Shown here: positions 1-11,756 of the stretch, piece by piece
Numbering within the stretch: position 1 is the stretch's first letter
Layout: each line of letters starts with the position of its first letter
Origin: an uncultured Rhodospira sp.
GTDB lineage: Bacteria; Pseudomonadota; Alphaproteobacteria; Rhodospirillales; Rhodospirillaceae
NCBI RefSeq assembly: GCF_937138205.1
Contig: NZ_CAKZOT010000057.1
Span: forward strand, 41,735 to 105,734
DNA: 64,000 nucleotides
Direction: 5' to 3'
The notes under the pieces: generated by a model
Databases searched by the model: none
What the model was told of the DNA's origin: nothing
What the model saw: only the letters and a program-made list of their open reading frames with translations
Program-made: the position numbers and the translations under genes

Positions 1-941
1 GGCGCAATCCGAAGTTCAGCGGCGACCAGGGCGGCGGCCGCCCGGCGCGCCCGCGCTACTCCCAACGCACGGTGCGCGTCTCCATCGTGCAGTACCAGCA
101 ACGCCGGGTGCGCTCGTTCGAGGAGTTCGGCCACAACGTCGAGTACTTCGTCGACGTGGTGGCGGACTACCGGGCCGATTTCGTGGTGTTCCCGGAGCTG
201 TTCACGCTGCAACTCCTGTCCATCGAGAACCAGCGCATTCCGGCCTCCGAGGCCATCGCCACCCTGACCCGCTACACCGAGCCGCTGAAGGAACTGCTCA
301 GCCGGCTGGCGGTCAGCTACAACATCAACATCATCGGCGGCTCGCATCCGACCATGAGCGAGTCCGGCGAGATCCTGAACATCTGCTATGTCTGCCTGCG
401 CGACGGCTCGGTGCACCAGCAGGTCAAGATCCACCCGACGCCCAACGAGCGCTTCTGGTGGAACATCGAGGGCGGCGACCGCGTCGACACCATCATGACC
501 GACTGCGGACCGATCGGCGTGCTGATCTGTTATGACGCCGAGTTTCCGGAACTGCCCCGGCATCTGGTGGACCAGGGGGCGCAGATCCTGTTCGTGCCGT
601 TCTGCACCGACGAGCGCCAGAGCTACCTGCGGGTGCGGTATTGCTGTCAGGCGCGGGCGGTCGAGAACCAGTGCTACGTCGTGCTGTCCGGCAACGTGGG
701 CAACCTGCCCAACGTCGAGAACATGGACATCCAGTACGCCCAGAGCTGCATTCTCACGCCGTGCGACATGCCGTTCGCCCGCGACGGCATCGCCGCCGAC
801 ACCTCGCCCAACGTGGAAATGGTGGCCTTCGCCGACCTGCGCATGGAAGATCTCGCCGCCGCCCGCCAGAACGGCACGGTGCAGAACCTGCGCGACCGCC
901 GGTTCGATCTGTATTCGGTGGCGTGGAACAGGAAGGGGTAG
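1..941 (+). CDS. Carbon-nitrogen hydrolase (nitrilase superfamily), 5' truncated by window edge
   Basis: The reading frame is open from base 3 to the TAG at 939-941, so the true start lies outside the window. The visible part is a complete nitrilase fold. The Glu-Lys-Cys triad is seen in FPELFTLQLL, KIHPTPNERFWW and GVLICYDAEFPE. Such enzymes hydrolyse or condense nonpeptide C-N bonds; the substrate cannot be told. The basic, Gly/Pro-rich stretch just before the nitrilase domain resembles the linker of proteins that carry an N-terminal GNAT acetyltransferase domain fused to a nitrilase domain, so I infer that this is the C-terminal half of such a fusion. An internal GTG at 72 could also serve as a start, but nothing marks it as one. 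Confidence is high for the fold and moderate for the fusion. Confidence 0.8.
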   Translation, partial: RNPKFSGDQGGGRPARPRYSQRTVRVSIVQYQQRRVRSFEEFGHNVEYFVDVVADYRADFVVFPELFTLQLLSIENQRIPASEAIATLTRYTEPLKELLSRLAVSYNINIIGGSHPTMSESGEILNICYVCLRDGSVHQQVKIHPTPNERFWWNIEGGDRVDTIMTDCGPIGVLICYDAEFPELPRHLVDQGAQILFVPFCTDERQSYLRVRYCCQARAVENQCYVVLSGNVGNLPNVENMDIQYAQSCILTPCDMPFARDGIAADTSPNVEMVAFADLRMEDLAAARQNGTVQNLRDRRFDLYSVAWNRKG

Positions 942-1082
942 GACGGCGCCCCCCGTGCCTTTTGGCTCAGCCGACGCCGGGTTCGCCATCCTGGACCTGG
1001 TCCGACAAAGCATTGGCCTCGAAGAACTGCTGCAAATGCTTATCCTTGAAGTGTGTCGCGATCTTCAGGTCCTCGGCCACGC

Positions 1083-1212
1083 TGCCGAAGTACGACGACC
1101 ACCTGTCGCTGTTCCGTCAGGCCGAGATCCTGGCCTGCCACGGCGCCGATATCCCACGCTTGACCCTCATCGACTGGTGCGCCCAGGGTGTGGCGACGCT
1201 ACGGCAGGGTAA
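1083..1212 (+). mobile_element. IS66-family transposase remnant
   Basis: About 43 codons in frame with position 641 read like the central part of IS66 transposases, where a segment of the type K(Y/F)ADHLPLYRQ-E is followed by a -STL-DW- block. Here KYDDHLSLFRQAEIL and LTLIDWCAQG are seen. No start, no other transposase segment and no terminal repeats were found, so this is a dead fragment. A short minus-strand frame ending at 967 (about 40 codons) abuts it and may be the tail of another disrupted gene. Confidence 0.6.
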
Positions 1213-1463
1213 TCGCTCGAACCATTCAAAACTTCGGGGGATTTCCCAACCGAATATGTGAATCCTGAGGGGCCGTCCGGAAAGTCTCGAAGACCACAAT
1301 ATGTGGGGTGCCGGTCCCCAGAACGAACACCGTCCATGGTACCCATAAGGGCTTTCCGGACAGACACTTAGAGGTCGATGGCTTCTGACGCGCTTTGACA
1401 GATGCACGATACCATCGTTTCCGCCAGGAACTAATGATTGCGTTTTTTGGCATGATTTCAATC

Positions 1464-1495
1464 GGCTCTTGTCCTGACTTGTCAGGACAAGAGCC
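1464..1495. terminator. Perfect 15-bp hairpin downstream of the TPR lipoprotein gene
   Basis: GGCTCTTGTCCTGAC is followed after TT by its exact reverse complement. It lies 16 bp beyond the stop of the minus-strand gene ending at 1511. No T-run follows on either strand, so termination by the hairpin alone is uncertain. The rest of 1213-1510 shows no gene. It does hold a 10-bp inverted repeat (GTCCGGAAAG at 1275-1284, CTTTCCGGAC at 1352-1361) that might be an old insertion scar. Confidence 0.4.
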
Positions 1496-1510
1496 ACACG
1501 CCATCCCTCG

Positions 1511-3967
1511 CTATTGATTGGACGTCTCGGCGACCCTCTCGCGCGCGGTCGCAAGGGCGTCGCGTGCGTCCTGGATCCCCAGGAAGGGTTCTTCGGCGTT
1601 CACAGCCGTCTCAAGGTGCGTCACAGCGCCAGCGGCATCGCCCAGCATGAGGTGGGCCTGGCCGAGGTGGAAATGGGCTTCGGCCAGATCGTTGTCGAGG
1701 GCGACAGCGCGTTCCAGAAAGGCCTGGGCCTGGCGGGCATCGCCAAGGCGGAGCAGAACCGCGCCGATCGTATCGAGAAGATACGGATTCTCGGTGCGTT
1801 GGAACGGATCGAGTAGCTCTTTCGCCCGTTCCAACTCGGCGGTGTTGTCCGGCTCCAGGCTGGCAAGCAACGAGGCGTAGTTGTTCACGGCCAGGGCATT
1901 GTCAGGCTGCAGTTCCACCAGTGTCCGGAAGGTGTCCAGGGCTTCGCCGTGCGCCTCCAGTTCCGAGAACATCCCCCCGAGTTCGGCCAGGAGTCGCGGG
2001 TTTTCCGGGTTCGCTGCCAACCCCTCTTCCAACGTGGCCACGGCGTCCTCCTGTGCGCCGAGCGCCCAGTGTGCCTTTGCCAGGCCGACATACGGCGATG
2101 GGGCATCGGGGCGCAACCGCACGGCCTCCGCATAACTGGCCTTGGCCGCTTCGGTCTCTCCTTCCCGCATCAACAGATCGCCCTGCAGCGAGGCCGGGAA
2201 GGCATTCTCGGGCTGTTCGGTCCGGATGGCCTCCAGGTGATCCAAGGCGCGCTCTGTTTGGCCTGCGGCGACCAACGCATCGACACCGCCTGAAATTGCG
2301 GCCGTCGATTGGGGCGCGGCGGCCCGGACGGCTTCGAAGCCCTCGAACGCGTCCTCGAACCGGTCCTGGGTGAACCGCAAACGCGCCAAAAGCAGGCTGG
2401 CCAGGTTTTCCTGGTTTGGCAGGTCCCGCAAGGCCGCAATCGCCGCCTCGGCCCTGTCCCCCCAGCCCTGGCCGGTCGCCAGTGTCGCCTTGGCCGCCAA
2501 CAGATTTGGGGAGTCCGGCTCCGCTTCCAACGCTTGGTTCAAGGTTTCGAGGGCGCGCTCCGGGTCCCCCTGGCGGGCCTGGAGTGAGGCGAGCGTCCCC
2601 AGTGCCGCGGCGTCTTCCGGCGCGACGTCGACGAGCCGGGTGAGTGTCTGCGTGGCGAGGGCTTCGTTGCCCTGCGCCAACTCGGCCCGGGCAAGAAGGC
2701 GCAGCGCCTCCGCATTGTCCGGATTGCCGCGCAGAACGGTGCGCAGGTCGGAAATGGCAGCCTCGATGTTTCCATCCGCCAGGTTGATCGATCCCTGAAC
2801 GAATCGGGCACCGCTGTTTTCAGGATCGGTCGCCAGGACCTCGGCGATCAGCTCTTCCGCCGCGGCGCGGTTGCCGTTTGTCAGTTCGAGCCGTGCAAGC
2901 GATGTCCTAGCGTTCAAGCCGTCCTCTTCCAAACCGGAACGATCGATAACCGCGCGCAATGTGTCGCGCGCGGCGTCCGCCTGGTCTGTCTGGAAAAGGG
3001 CCTCGGCCAGCGCGAACCGATAGGTATTGACATCCGGCTCCGCCGCGATGGCGTCCCGCAGTTCCTCGATCGCGGCCTCGCTGCCTTCTGCCCGCCCGCG
3101 TACCGTTGCCAGGAGCAGCCGAGGATCGGATCCGCCGACGTCATCTTCGATGGCCTGACGCAGAACCTGTATGGCGGCGTCCGTCTCTCCCCGCCGCAAC
3201 AGGAACTGCGCCAGTTCCCGACGGGGCGCGAACTCCTCGGGATGGCGCCCAATGATGTCGCGAAACTTTGCGTCCGCCTCGTCGTAGCGTTGTGCTGCCA
3301 TCAACATTTGCAGGGACAGCCGGTGGAGCTTGTCGCTGTCGGGCAGGCGTTCCAGCGCTTGATTGACCAAGTCGATCGCCTGATCCTGCTCGCCTCGGCC
3401 GCTGAGAACGCCGGCCAGAATGGAGACGGCACCCTCGGAGGCCGGGTCCGCGTCGAGAACGCCCCGGGCCAGTCGCTCGGCTTCGTCCAGATTGCCTTCC
3501 TTCAGGGCGATGCCGGCGCCCAGGACTTGGACCTCGCGGTTTTCAGGCGCCAGGGTCATCAACTCTTCATACTGGTCCTTGGCCCGCTCGACCTGCTCCG
3601 CCAGGAGCAAGTACTGGGCAATGCGCAAGCGCGAAGGAACGTGGGTCTCATCAAGTTGCGCAACGGTCCGAAAGAGTTTAAAGGCACTTTCGAAATCCGC
3701 GTCCTGTTCCGCAATCAGTCCCAGATAATATCGACTCTCAATGTGCTTGGGCTCGATCTGGAGGACATTTCGGAATTCAACGCCTGCCCGGGCGTAATCG
3801 CCCGACTCATAGAGCTCTATGCCACGAGACAGGTATTCGCTTTGGCGGCTTTCCGCATCGCCGCAGGCCACGACGCTCAGGGAGAGGACGAGGGAAAGAA
3901 TCCCAACCCCAAGAACCTGGCGGACTTTGGAAAAGATCTCGGCGACAGGCGTTGAAAGAGCGTCCAT
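1511..3967 (-). CDS. prsT: TPR-repeat lipoprotein, PrsT-like (XrtA/PEP-CTERM system)
   Basis: The 818-residue product is built almost wholly of tetratricopeptide repeats (patterns such as A-x-L-G-x-A and Y-x-L-G-L-x-x), with an N-terminal lipoprotein signal: a hydrophobic helix at about residues 17-34 ending in SVVAC, lipid-modified Cys35. I chose the ATG at 3967 because it places this signal at the N-terminus; the frame runs on to 4267 but that extension is basic and unlike a signal peptide. AGGA lies 12 nt upstream. Length and layout fit the PrsT family of exosortase A loci, which are thought to help exopolysaccharide assembly or export in the periplasm. The gene is divergent from the chain-length determinant operon at 4786, which supports the assignment. 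The symbol is given on family resemblance only. Confidence 0.75.
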   Translation of the reverse strand: MDALSTPVAEIFSKVRQVLGVGILSLVLSLSVVACGDAESRQSEYLSRGIELYESGDYARAGVEFRNVLQIEPKHIESRYYLGLIAEQDADFESAFKLFRTVAQLDETHVPSRLRIAQYLLLAEQVERAKDQYEELMTLAPENREVQVLGAGIALKEGNLDEAERLARGVLDADPASEGAVSILAGVLSGRGEQDQAIDLVNQALERLPDSDKLHRLSLQMLMAAQRYDEADAKFRDIIGRHPEEFAPRRELAQFLLRRGETDAAIQVLRQAIEDDVGGSDPRLLLATVRGRAEGSEAAIEELRDAIAAEPDVNTYRFALAEALFQTDQADAARDTLRAVIDRSGLEEDGLNARTSLARLELTNGNRAAAEELIAEVLATDPENSGARFVQGSINLADGNIEAAISDLRTVLRGNPDNAEALRLLARAELAQGNEALATQTLTRLVDVAPEDAAALGTLASLQARQGDPERALETLNQALEAEPDSPNLLAAKATLATGQGWGDRAEAAIAALRDLPNQENLASLLLARLRFTQDRFEDAFEGFEAVRAAAPQSTAAISGGVDALVAAGQTERALDHLEAIRTEQPENAFPASLQGDLLMREGETEAAKASYAEAVRLRPDAPSPYVGLAKAHWALGAQEDAVATLEEGLAANPENPRLLAELGGMFSELEAHGEALDTFRTLVELQPDNALAVNNYASLLASLEPDNTAELERAKELLDPFQRTENPYLLDTIGAVLLRLGDARQAQAFLERAVALDNDLAEAHFHLGQAHLMLGDAAGAVTHLETAVNAEEPFLGIQDARDALATARERVAETSNQ

Positions 3968-4785
3968 TGCTTTGGCGATCCTGTGTCTGGGTCGGTCCCA
4001 AAAATGGCACGGCCCGCGTTTGGTGGCGTGCACAGGCCCGACGGATGAGCCCGAAATCCGTGTTGCATCATGCGGGTCCGCGCCGGTTCCTTTGACGGTG
4101 AGGCGACACCGCCGTTCGGGTGTTTGTCCGAGTTCGCGGTGAAAACGTGGCAACGGCCGACGCGTCCTGCTGTGTCGGCGAATGGCAGCGCCCTTGCGTG
4201 CGTGCGGAACAATGAGCAGACGAGCGTCAACGGAGGCGTTCCGATCCGATGCGTCCACCGACATCACCCCAGACTGTCCGTGTCGAACCCCGTCCGATGT
4301 CCCGCGCGTACAATGGCAATCGTAGGTCAGCGGCCTCCCAACCGAGGCGGCTCCACCGCGCCCCGAAGGACAGACCGAGTTTGAACTCAGCCAGCCGGAG
4401 CACCCGAGTGATGCTTAAGATGCCTGACACTACCTGCGTTCACGCCGTGTTTCAACCGCCGGGGCGGGCGCCCGTCGTCGACGTCCGCGCGCGGGTGGGC
4501 GTTCATGCCAAGGCGCCTCTGACTGAATGCAGATTGCGGCAAGGTCCGATGATCCCCATAATGGAAGTGCGAATAGAGCCGACGGATGCGATGGAATTGT
4601 TTGTCGATTTGCAACAAATTCGGTTTGTCGGCCGTGCGAAAGGGCCTTTTGTTGTTGAATGATGCGTGACTGCAGGGCGGGCGCCATCGGCCTCTATCTG
4701 ACGCCACGACGATGCCGCAAACGCCAGGTAAAAAAAGAGGGATGGGCCCCGACAAGGGATGGATCCCGGTCAAGTAAGGCGGACG
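3968..4785. other. Intergenic region between divergent EPS genes
   Basis: About 820 bp without a credible gene. It must hold the divergent promoters of the TPR lipoprotein and chain-length genes, but I could not pick convincing -35/-10 or -24/-12 boxes. A possible stem-loop lies at 4612-4654 (CAACAAA paired with TTTGTTG, with an inner GGCC/GGCC stem), about 130 bp before the plus-strand start. It could be a leader structure. Confidence 0.4.
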
Positions 4786-6426
4786 ATGAGCACGAGCACC
4801 TACGACGAACAGCCGCAGGCAATGAACATCGACATCGGCGCCATCTGGCGAATGGTGCTCCGGCGGTTCTGGCTGTTCGTGATCCCGTTGGTCGTGTTCG
4901 GTAGCCTGTCCCTTCTCGTGGCCAAACTGCTGCCGCCGACATACTTGTCGTCCGGGCTGATTGTGATCGAACAACCGAACGTGCCGCCTGACCTCATTGA
5001 ATCTACGGTGCGGAGTCTGGCGGCTGAGCGGATCGAGTTGATAAAGCAAAGATTTGTTGCGACAGACAATCTGGTTTCTTTGATTCGGGAACACGATCTG
5101 TATTCGTGGCGGCGCGAGACCGAAACGCTGACCCAGTTGGCAGAAGAAATGCGTGATGATATCGATGTCAATCTTATTCAACAGAGTTTCGGTCGACAGA
5201 TATTCACTGTCGCTTTTCGCGTTGGCTTCAAGTATAGATCTCCGCAGAAGGCGAAGGCTATTGCCGACGTTCTTGCCTCTTGGTACCTGAGCGAGAACGC
5301 GCGGACGCGGCAGGAGCGAGCTCAGGAAACAAAGGCTTTTCTTGCACAGGAGACAAGGGCCGCTGAACAGGAAGTGGAACGCCTCGAGAACCGCATTGCG
5401 GAGTGGAAGAAACAGTACGGCAGGCGACTTCCGGAACAACAGCCCTTTATGCGAGAGCAGCTTGATGAGTTGCGCCGTCAACGACGTGACATCGGCATTC
5501 GTCTCGAAGTCCTGGAAACAGAAAAGGCTAGCTTGGAAGCGCGATTGGAAAGCCTGCGCAATGCGCCTGCCATCGGGGGTGGTACTGGATCGGCGGAGGC
5601 GGCGCGCCTTGCCGAGATGCTGGAGAGCTTGCGCAGCCAGCGAGTGGCGTTGTCGACAACGGTGACTGAAAAGCACCCAGATCTTGTGCGTTTGAACCGG
5701 CAGATTGCAGAAGTCGAAGCGCAACTGGAAGAACTCCCCAATACCGGAGGATCGACATCGGCCACGGCCGGTCGCGGGCGCGACCCGGTGCGCGAGGAGG
5801 AACTGGAACTGCGCGTCGAGTCGCTCAACCGCACGATCATGGCGATCACGCGAGGACAGGCTTCCGCAGAGGCGGATATCAAGGATCTTGAGGAAGGTTT
5901 GGCGGAAAGCGCGCGCATCAGCGATGAATACCAGGCATTGTTGCGGGAACATCAGAACGCAGTGCAAGATTTCAATCTCTTGCGTCGGAAACTTCTGGAC
6001 GCGGAGATGGGGGCGTCCCTGGAACTGAGCCAGAAATCGGAACGGTTCACGCTGGTCGACCCGCCGCAGATGCCAAGGTCGCGCGAAGGGATACCTCCGA
6101 TCATGGTGGCGCTCGGCGGCATTGTCGCGTCGGCCGGTCTTGGTGTCATGGCAATGGTCGGAACTGAATTGCTGGATACCCGTTTGCGCAGTTCGAAAAA
6201 GGTCGAGAAACTGGTTGGTTTGGAGCCGCTCGTTGTGATTCCCGAGATCACAACACGCCGCGAGAGGCTGGTCCGATGGTCGTTACGCATTTTTATTGTG
6301 TTGGCGATCATCGGTGCTATCGCGGGAGCGGCATTCTATGTCCATACCCGAGTGATGCCTTTGGACATCCTTTACATCGTGTTGGAGCGGAAGATTCAGA
6401 CCCAATTGAATGCGTTGGGTTTGTAA
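4786..6426 (+). CDS. Polysaccharide chain-length determinant (Wzz/EpsF type, XrtA-associated)
   Basis: The 546-residue inner-membrane protein has the Wzz/PCP-2a layout. A first membrane helix (about residues 28-49, FWLFVIPLVVFGSLSLL) is followed by a long periplasmic coiled-coil domain rich in Glu, Arg and Leu. Two C-terminal membrane helices follow (about 439-459 and 500-520). It lacks the cytoplasmic kinase domain, which is encoded by the next gene, 15 bp downstream. Such proteins set polymer length and contact the export channel. The ATG at 4786 was preferred to the one at 4759 because AAGG lies 8 nt upstream and the sequence from MSTSTYDEQ onward is family-like. The two downstream ATPases and the divergent PrsT-like gene mark this as part of an exosortase-type EPS locus. 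Confidence 0.85.
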   Translation: MSTSTYDEQPQAMNIDIGAIWRMVLRRFWLFVIPLVVFGSLSLLVAKLLPPTYLSSGLIVIEQPNVPPDLIESTVRSLAAERIELIKQRFVATDNLVSLIREHDLYSWRRETETLTQLAEEMRDDIDVNLIQQSFGRQIFTVAFRVGFKYRSPQKAKAIADVLASWYLSENARTRQERAQETKAFLAQETRAAEQEVERLENRIAEWKKQYGRRLPEQQPFMREQLDELRRQRRDIGIRLEVLETEKASLEARLESLRNAPAIGGGTGSAEAARLAEMLESLRSQRVALSTTVTEKHPDLVRLNRQIAEVEAQLEELPNTGGSTSATAGRGRDPVREEELELRVESLNRTIMAITRGQASAEADIKDLEEGLAESARISDEYQALLREHQNAVQDFNLLRRKLLDAEMGASLELSQKSERFTLVDPPQMPRSREGIPPIMVALGGIVASAGLGVMAMVGTELLDTRLRSSKKVEKLVGLEPLVVIPEITTRRERLVRWSLRIFIVLAIIGAIAGAAFYVHTRVMPLDILYIVLERKIQTQLNALGL

Positions 6427-6441
6427 GCCAGGAAGGCGAAC

Positions 6442-7329
6442 ATGGAAAAGATCCAAAAGGCTCTTCAGAAATCGCTCTCGTCTGAAGAGGCCCGGGCGCG
6501 GAGCGGTGGGCTGCCCTCCTGGCCTCAACGGACGTCGACTGAGACCCCGGATCCACAGGTTGTCCCGGCCGGCGCGCCGAAACGGCGTGCCGCCGATCCG
6601 GCCGAGATTTCCTACACCAGGACCCGTGTTGCCCCAATTTCCGAAAAGGTACTTGAAAAACGGCGCCTGATCGCCGGGTTGGAGGATCACGCCCTCACGG
6701 ATACGTTTCGTATTTTGCGCACGCGGGTGCTCAACCGCATGGAGGAACGCGGATATCGGACCCTTGGGGTCGTGAGCTCCGTAGGCCAGGAGGGAAAGAG
6801 CCTCGTGGCCAGCAACCTGGCCCTTAGCCTGGCGAACATCCTGACCCGCACGGTGCTGCTGGTGGACCTCGATTTGCGGGCACCGAGTGTGCATTCGTAT
6901 TTCGGCATCGATCCCGAACCGGGCCTGCTTGGGTATCTGCGCGAAGGCCGCGAGTTGTCCGCGTGCCTGGTGAACCCTGGGATCGATCGGCTCGTATTGC
7001 TGCCGAACGGTCGGCCGGTGAGAAGCTCGTCCGAACTCCTGACAATGCCGCGGATGCTTGGTCTGTCTCGCGAACTGCGAGAGACCTATAAGGACCGCGT
7101 CATCATCTACGATTTGCCGCCCCTGTTGCACACCGACGATGCCCTCGCTTTTCTCCAGTATTTGGACTGTTGCCTGTTGGTCACGAGTGAGGGGCACACG
7201 AAGGAGCACGAACTGAAACAGGCCGTCACCCTGCTCAAGGGCTATCCACTGATCGGGACCGTTGTGAACCGCTCGTCCGAGAGCCCGAAGCATGTCAAGA
7301 AGAGCCGGATGACGCGTATGACTCGCTGA
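6442..7329 (+). CDS. CpsD/BY-kinase-like ATPase of EPS assembly (XrtA-associated tyrosine kinase type)
   Basis: The 295-residue cytoplasmic P-loop protein has a Walker A motif SSVGQEGKS (112-120), Walker A' LLVDLDLR (139-146) and Walker B VIIYDLPP (220-227). This is the bacterial tyrosine kinase (BY-kinase/MinD) signature. It would act with the chain-length protein encoded just upstream, in the usual two-polypeptide arrangement. AGGAAGG sits 7 nt before the ATG. The C-terminus (about 30 residues after the last tyrosine) is Ser/Lys/Arg-rich and has no tyrosine cluster, so autophosphorylation of a Tyr tail, typical for Wzc, is not supported. It may be a regulator or signal through other residues. 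Confidence 0.8.
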   Translation: MEKIQKALQKSLSSEEARARSGGLPSWPQRTSTETPDPQVVPAGAPKRRAADPAEISYTRTRVAPISEKVLEKRRLIAGLEDHALTDTFRILRTRVLNRMEERGYRTLGVVSSVGQEGKSLVASNLALSLANILTRTVLLVDLDLRAPSVHSYFGIDPEPGLLGYLREGRELSACLVNPGIDRLVLLPNGRPVRSSSELLTMPRMLGLSRELRETYKDRVIIYDLPPLLHTDDALAFLQYLDCCLLVTSEGHTKEHELKQAVTLLKGYPLIGTVVNRSSESPKHVKKSRMTRMTR

Positions 7330-7490
7330 ATCCGCAGTCGGAGCAGACAGAGTCGTCGTTCGTGCCGTGCCGCGCCATGCCCCATTCCATTTTGGCGGGG
7401 ACTCTTTGGTGGGTTGGGGACGGTCAATGGTTCTTGTGACCTGGCCGGACGGACACCTGATTGGACACGAAGACGCGGAAAGGTCGCCGA

Positions 7491-8438
7491 ATGTATGCCT
7501 CACACTTCGGACTGCAGCGAAAGCCGTTTTCATTGCAGCCCGACGCCTCTTTCATGTACATGGGGCGGCGGCACAAGCTTGCATTTCATCTTCTACAATA
7601 TGGCTTGCTTGATGGAACGGCCTTGTCGGTCATCACCGGTGAGATCGGCGCCGGCAAAACGACCCTGATTCAATATCTGACGCGGACGATTGTCGACGAT
7701 ATTGAAATGGGGATCGTCACGCATACGCATTCGAACTTTGGCCACATCATGCGGTCGATCGCCGGGGCCTTCGGCATTCCCGGGTCCGATGTTGACTATC
7801 ATTCGCTTTACGAACGCTTCGTCGCGCGCCTGCGGGAGATCTACCAGTCCGGCAAGCGCGCGGTGCTGGTGATCGACGAGGCCCAGAACCTGTCCGTCGA
7901 TACGCTCGAAGAAATGCGGATGCTGCTCAACATCAACACCGGAGAACACGTTGTGCTCCAGGTGATTCTTGTGGGGCAGCCGCAACTGCTCGAAATGCTC
8001 AAACGGCCGGAACTGGTTCAGCTTGTGCAGCGGATCGGGATTAGCCATCACCTTGAAACCCTGGACGTTCAGGAAACGATGGCCTACATCCGCCACCGGC
8101 TAAGGCTTGCCGGGGCCACCCGCGACGTCTTCAACGACCTTGCGTGTGCGGCCGTTCACTATTTCTCGAACGGCACGCCCCGCCTGATCAATCAGTTGTG
8201 CGATTTCGCGCTGGTCTATGCCTATAGCGACGACCATGAGGCCGTCACGTTTGAAACCGTCTTCGAGGTGGCGGAGACGCGCCTTGGAAGCGGGCTGAGC
8301 GCGTTGCGACCGCTCCCGGCGGGAGGCTCCGCCGAGAGCCTCAAGCAGCAATTGATGGGGCAACTCTATGGATCGCCTCAGCGAACAGGGTCGGCGCCAA
8401 GGGCGGTGCAGACGGGCACCGACGGAACGTCATCCTGA
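7491..8438 (+). CDS. ExeA-like AAA ATPase, XrtA-associated
   Basis: The 315-residue ATPase has Walker A GEIGAGKTT (50-58) and Walker B VLVIDEAQ (about 125-132), followed by the ISHHLETLD and YIRHRL blocks typical of ExeA/GspA-type AAA proteins. The N-terminus (MYASHFGLQRKPFSLQPD) matches the family start, and AAAGG lies 8 nt before the ATG at 7491. The in-frame codon at 7461 was therefore rejected. This subfamily is a regular companion of exosortase A EPS loci, where its energy-coupling role is not settled. It is 160 bp from the kinase gene, so it may have its own promoter. It ends 15 bp from the convergent glgP. Confidence 0.82.
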   Translation: MYASHFGLQRKPFSLQPDASFMYMGRRHKLAFHLLQYGLLDGTALSVITGEIGAGKTTLIQYLTRTIVDDIEMGIVTHTHSNFGHIMRSIAGAFGIPGSDVDYHSLYERFVARLREIYQSGKRAVLVIDEAQNLSVDTLEEMRMLLNINTGEHVVLQVILVGQPQLLEMLKRPELVQLVQRIGISHHLETLDVQETMAYIRHRLRLAGATRDVFNDLACAAVHYFSNGTPRLINQLCDFALVYAYSDDHEAVTFETVFEVAETRLGSGLSALRPLPAGGSAESLKQQLMGQLYGSPQRTGSAPRAVQTGTDGTSS

Positions 8439-8453
8439 CACCGCCCCCTGGCG

Positions 8454-10970
<2,517 letters not shown>

Positions 10971-11041
10971 GTTCTTCCCTCTCGAACGCCGATGAATGCT
11001 TGCCACCGGTGCCATGACCCTATCCCCGCTGCGGCCGGAGA

Positions 11042-11488
11042 TCATCCGTGACGTGCCCGTGGATCCTCGGTCAGGTGTGTGTGCAGCGCCGCCCGCACGG
11101 GGTCCGGCATGGGCATCGACCGGCCGGCGTTGGTGTCGGCCCAGACGCAGACGTTCTCCGCCGTGCCGAAACAGGCCTCGCCGATGAACAGGCCCTGACC
11201 GATGACGCAGGACGTCCGGCCGATGCGCAACACGCGCGAGCCGATGTCGACGTCGGCCGGGTACTGGGCGACGCTGAGGAAGTCCAGGATCAGCCTGGCG
11301 ATGACCCAGCCGGTTCCGCTGCCGTCGGTCGACCCGGGCGTCAGCGCCTCCAGGAAATCGACGCGGCCGGATTCCAGATAGATGGCGAAGGAGACGTTGT
11401 TGACGTGCCCAAGACGGTCGAGGTCCTGGAACCGAACGATATCCCGGGTCCAGAAGCGGTACGCGGCCCTGTCGCGCGGGCCGGGCAT
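11042..11488 (-). CDS. Acyl-CoA thioesterase, 4HBT/YbgC-like hotdog fold
   Basis: The 148-residue product has the hotdog thioesterase signature VRFQDLDRLGHVNNVSFAIYL, with the Asp of D-x-D-x-x-G-H-V-N-N expected to act in catalysis. It should hydrolyse acyl-CoA or hydroxybenzoyl-CoA-type thioesters in the cytoplasm. I chose the ATG at 11488 (MPGPRDRAAYRFW) because it gives the usual family length. An ATG at 11569 with GAGG upstream would add 27 Arg/Pro-rich residues and cannot be excluded. The gene lies 71 bp upstream of glgP on the same strand; no functional link is evident. The upstream region carries one copy of a diverged ~50-bp repeat also found near 13.7 kb. Confidence 0.8.
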   Translation of the reverse strand: MPGPRDRAAYRFWTRDIVRFQDLDRLGHVNNVSFAIYLESGRVDFLEALTPGSTDGSGTGWVIARLILDFLSVAQYPADVDIGSRVLRIGRTSCVIGQGLFIGEACFGTAENVCVWADTNAGRSMPMPDPVRAALHTHLTEDPRARHG

Positions 11489-11756
11489 CGCCGCGGCCTC
11501 GGTATGGCGCTCGCTCCCTTCGGGGGCACGAGGGGCGACGGGCAGGAAGCGCGGCGAACGATGGACCATGCGGGACCTCGGCGGTCAGGGGTGTCCGGAC
11601 CGGCGCGGGCGGTCGGGACCTGCCGGTGATCATTACTCCCTCCCAGGGAGGTCCCGCAACGTGCTCCTGCACGCGATCACGTGGCGCGACGCCTGCCACG
11701 CCGCGTCCGGCCAAGCCTAATCGCTCTTGTATGCACCGGATGGCGACAAGCGAACG

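Noticed and set aside
3968..4267. N-terminal extension of the TPR lipoprotein to 4267
   Set aside because: The extension is basic and lacks family resemblance, and it would bury the lipoprotein signal peptide about 100 residues inside.
4387..5967. Minus-strand frame of 526 codons opposite the chain-length gene
   Set aside because: It overlaps a strongly supported membrane coiled-coil protein gene and has no recognisable domain.
10971..11714. N-terminal extension of glgP to 11714
   Set aside because: It overlaps the thioesterase gene in another frame and has no phosphorylase features; MADDAVSRPAL at 10970 is the natural start.
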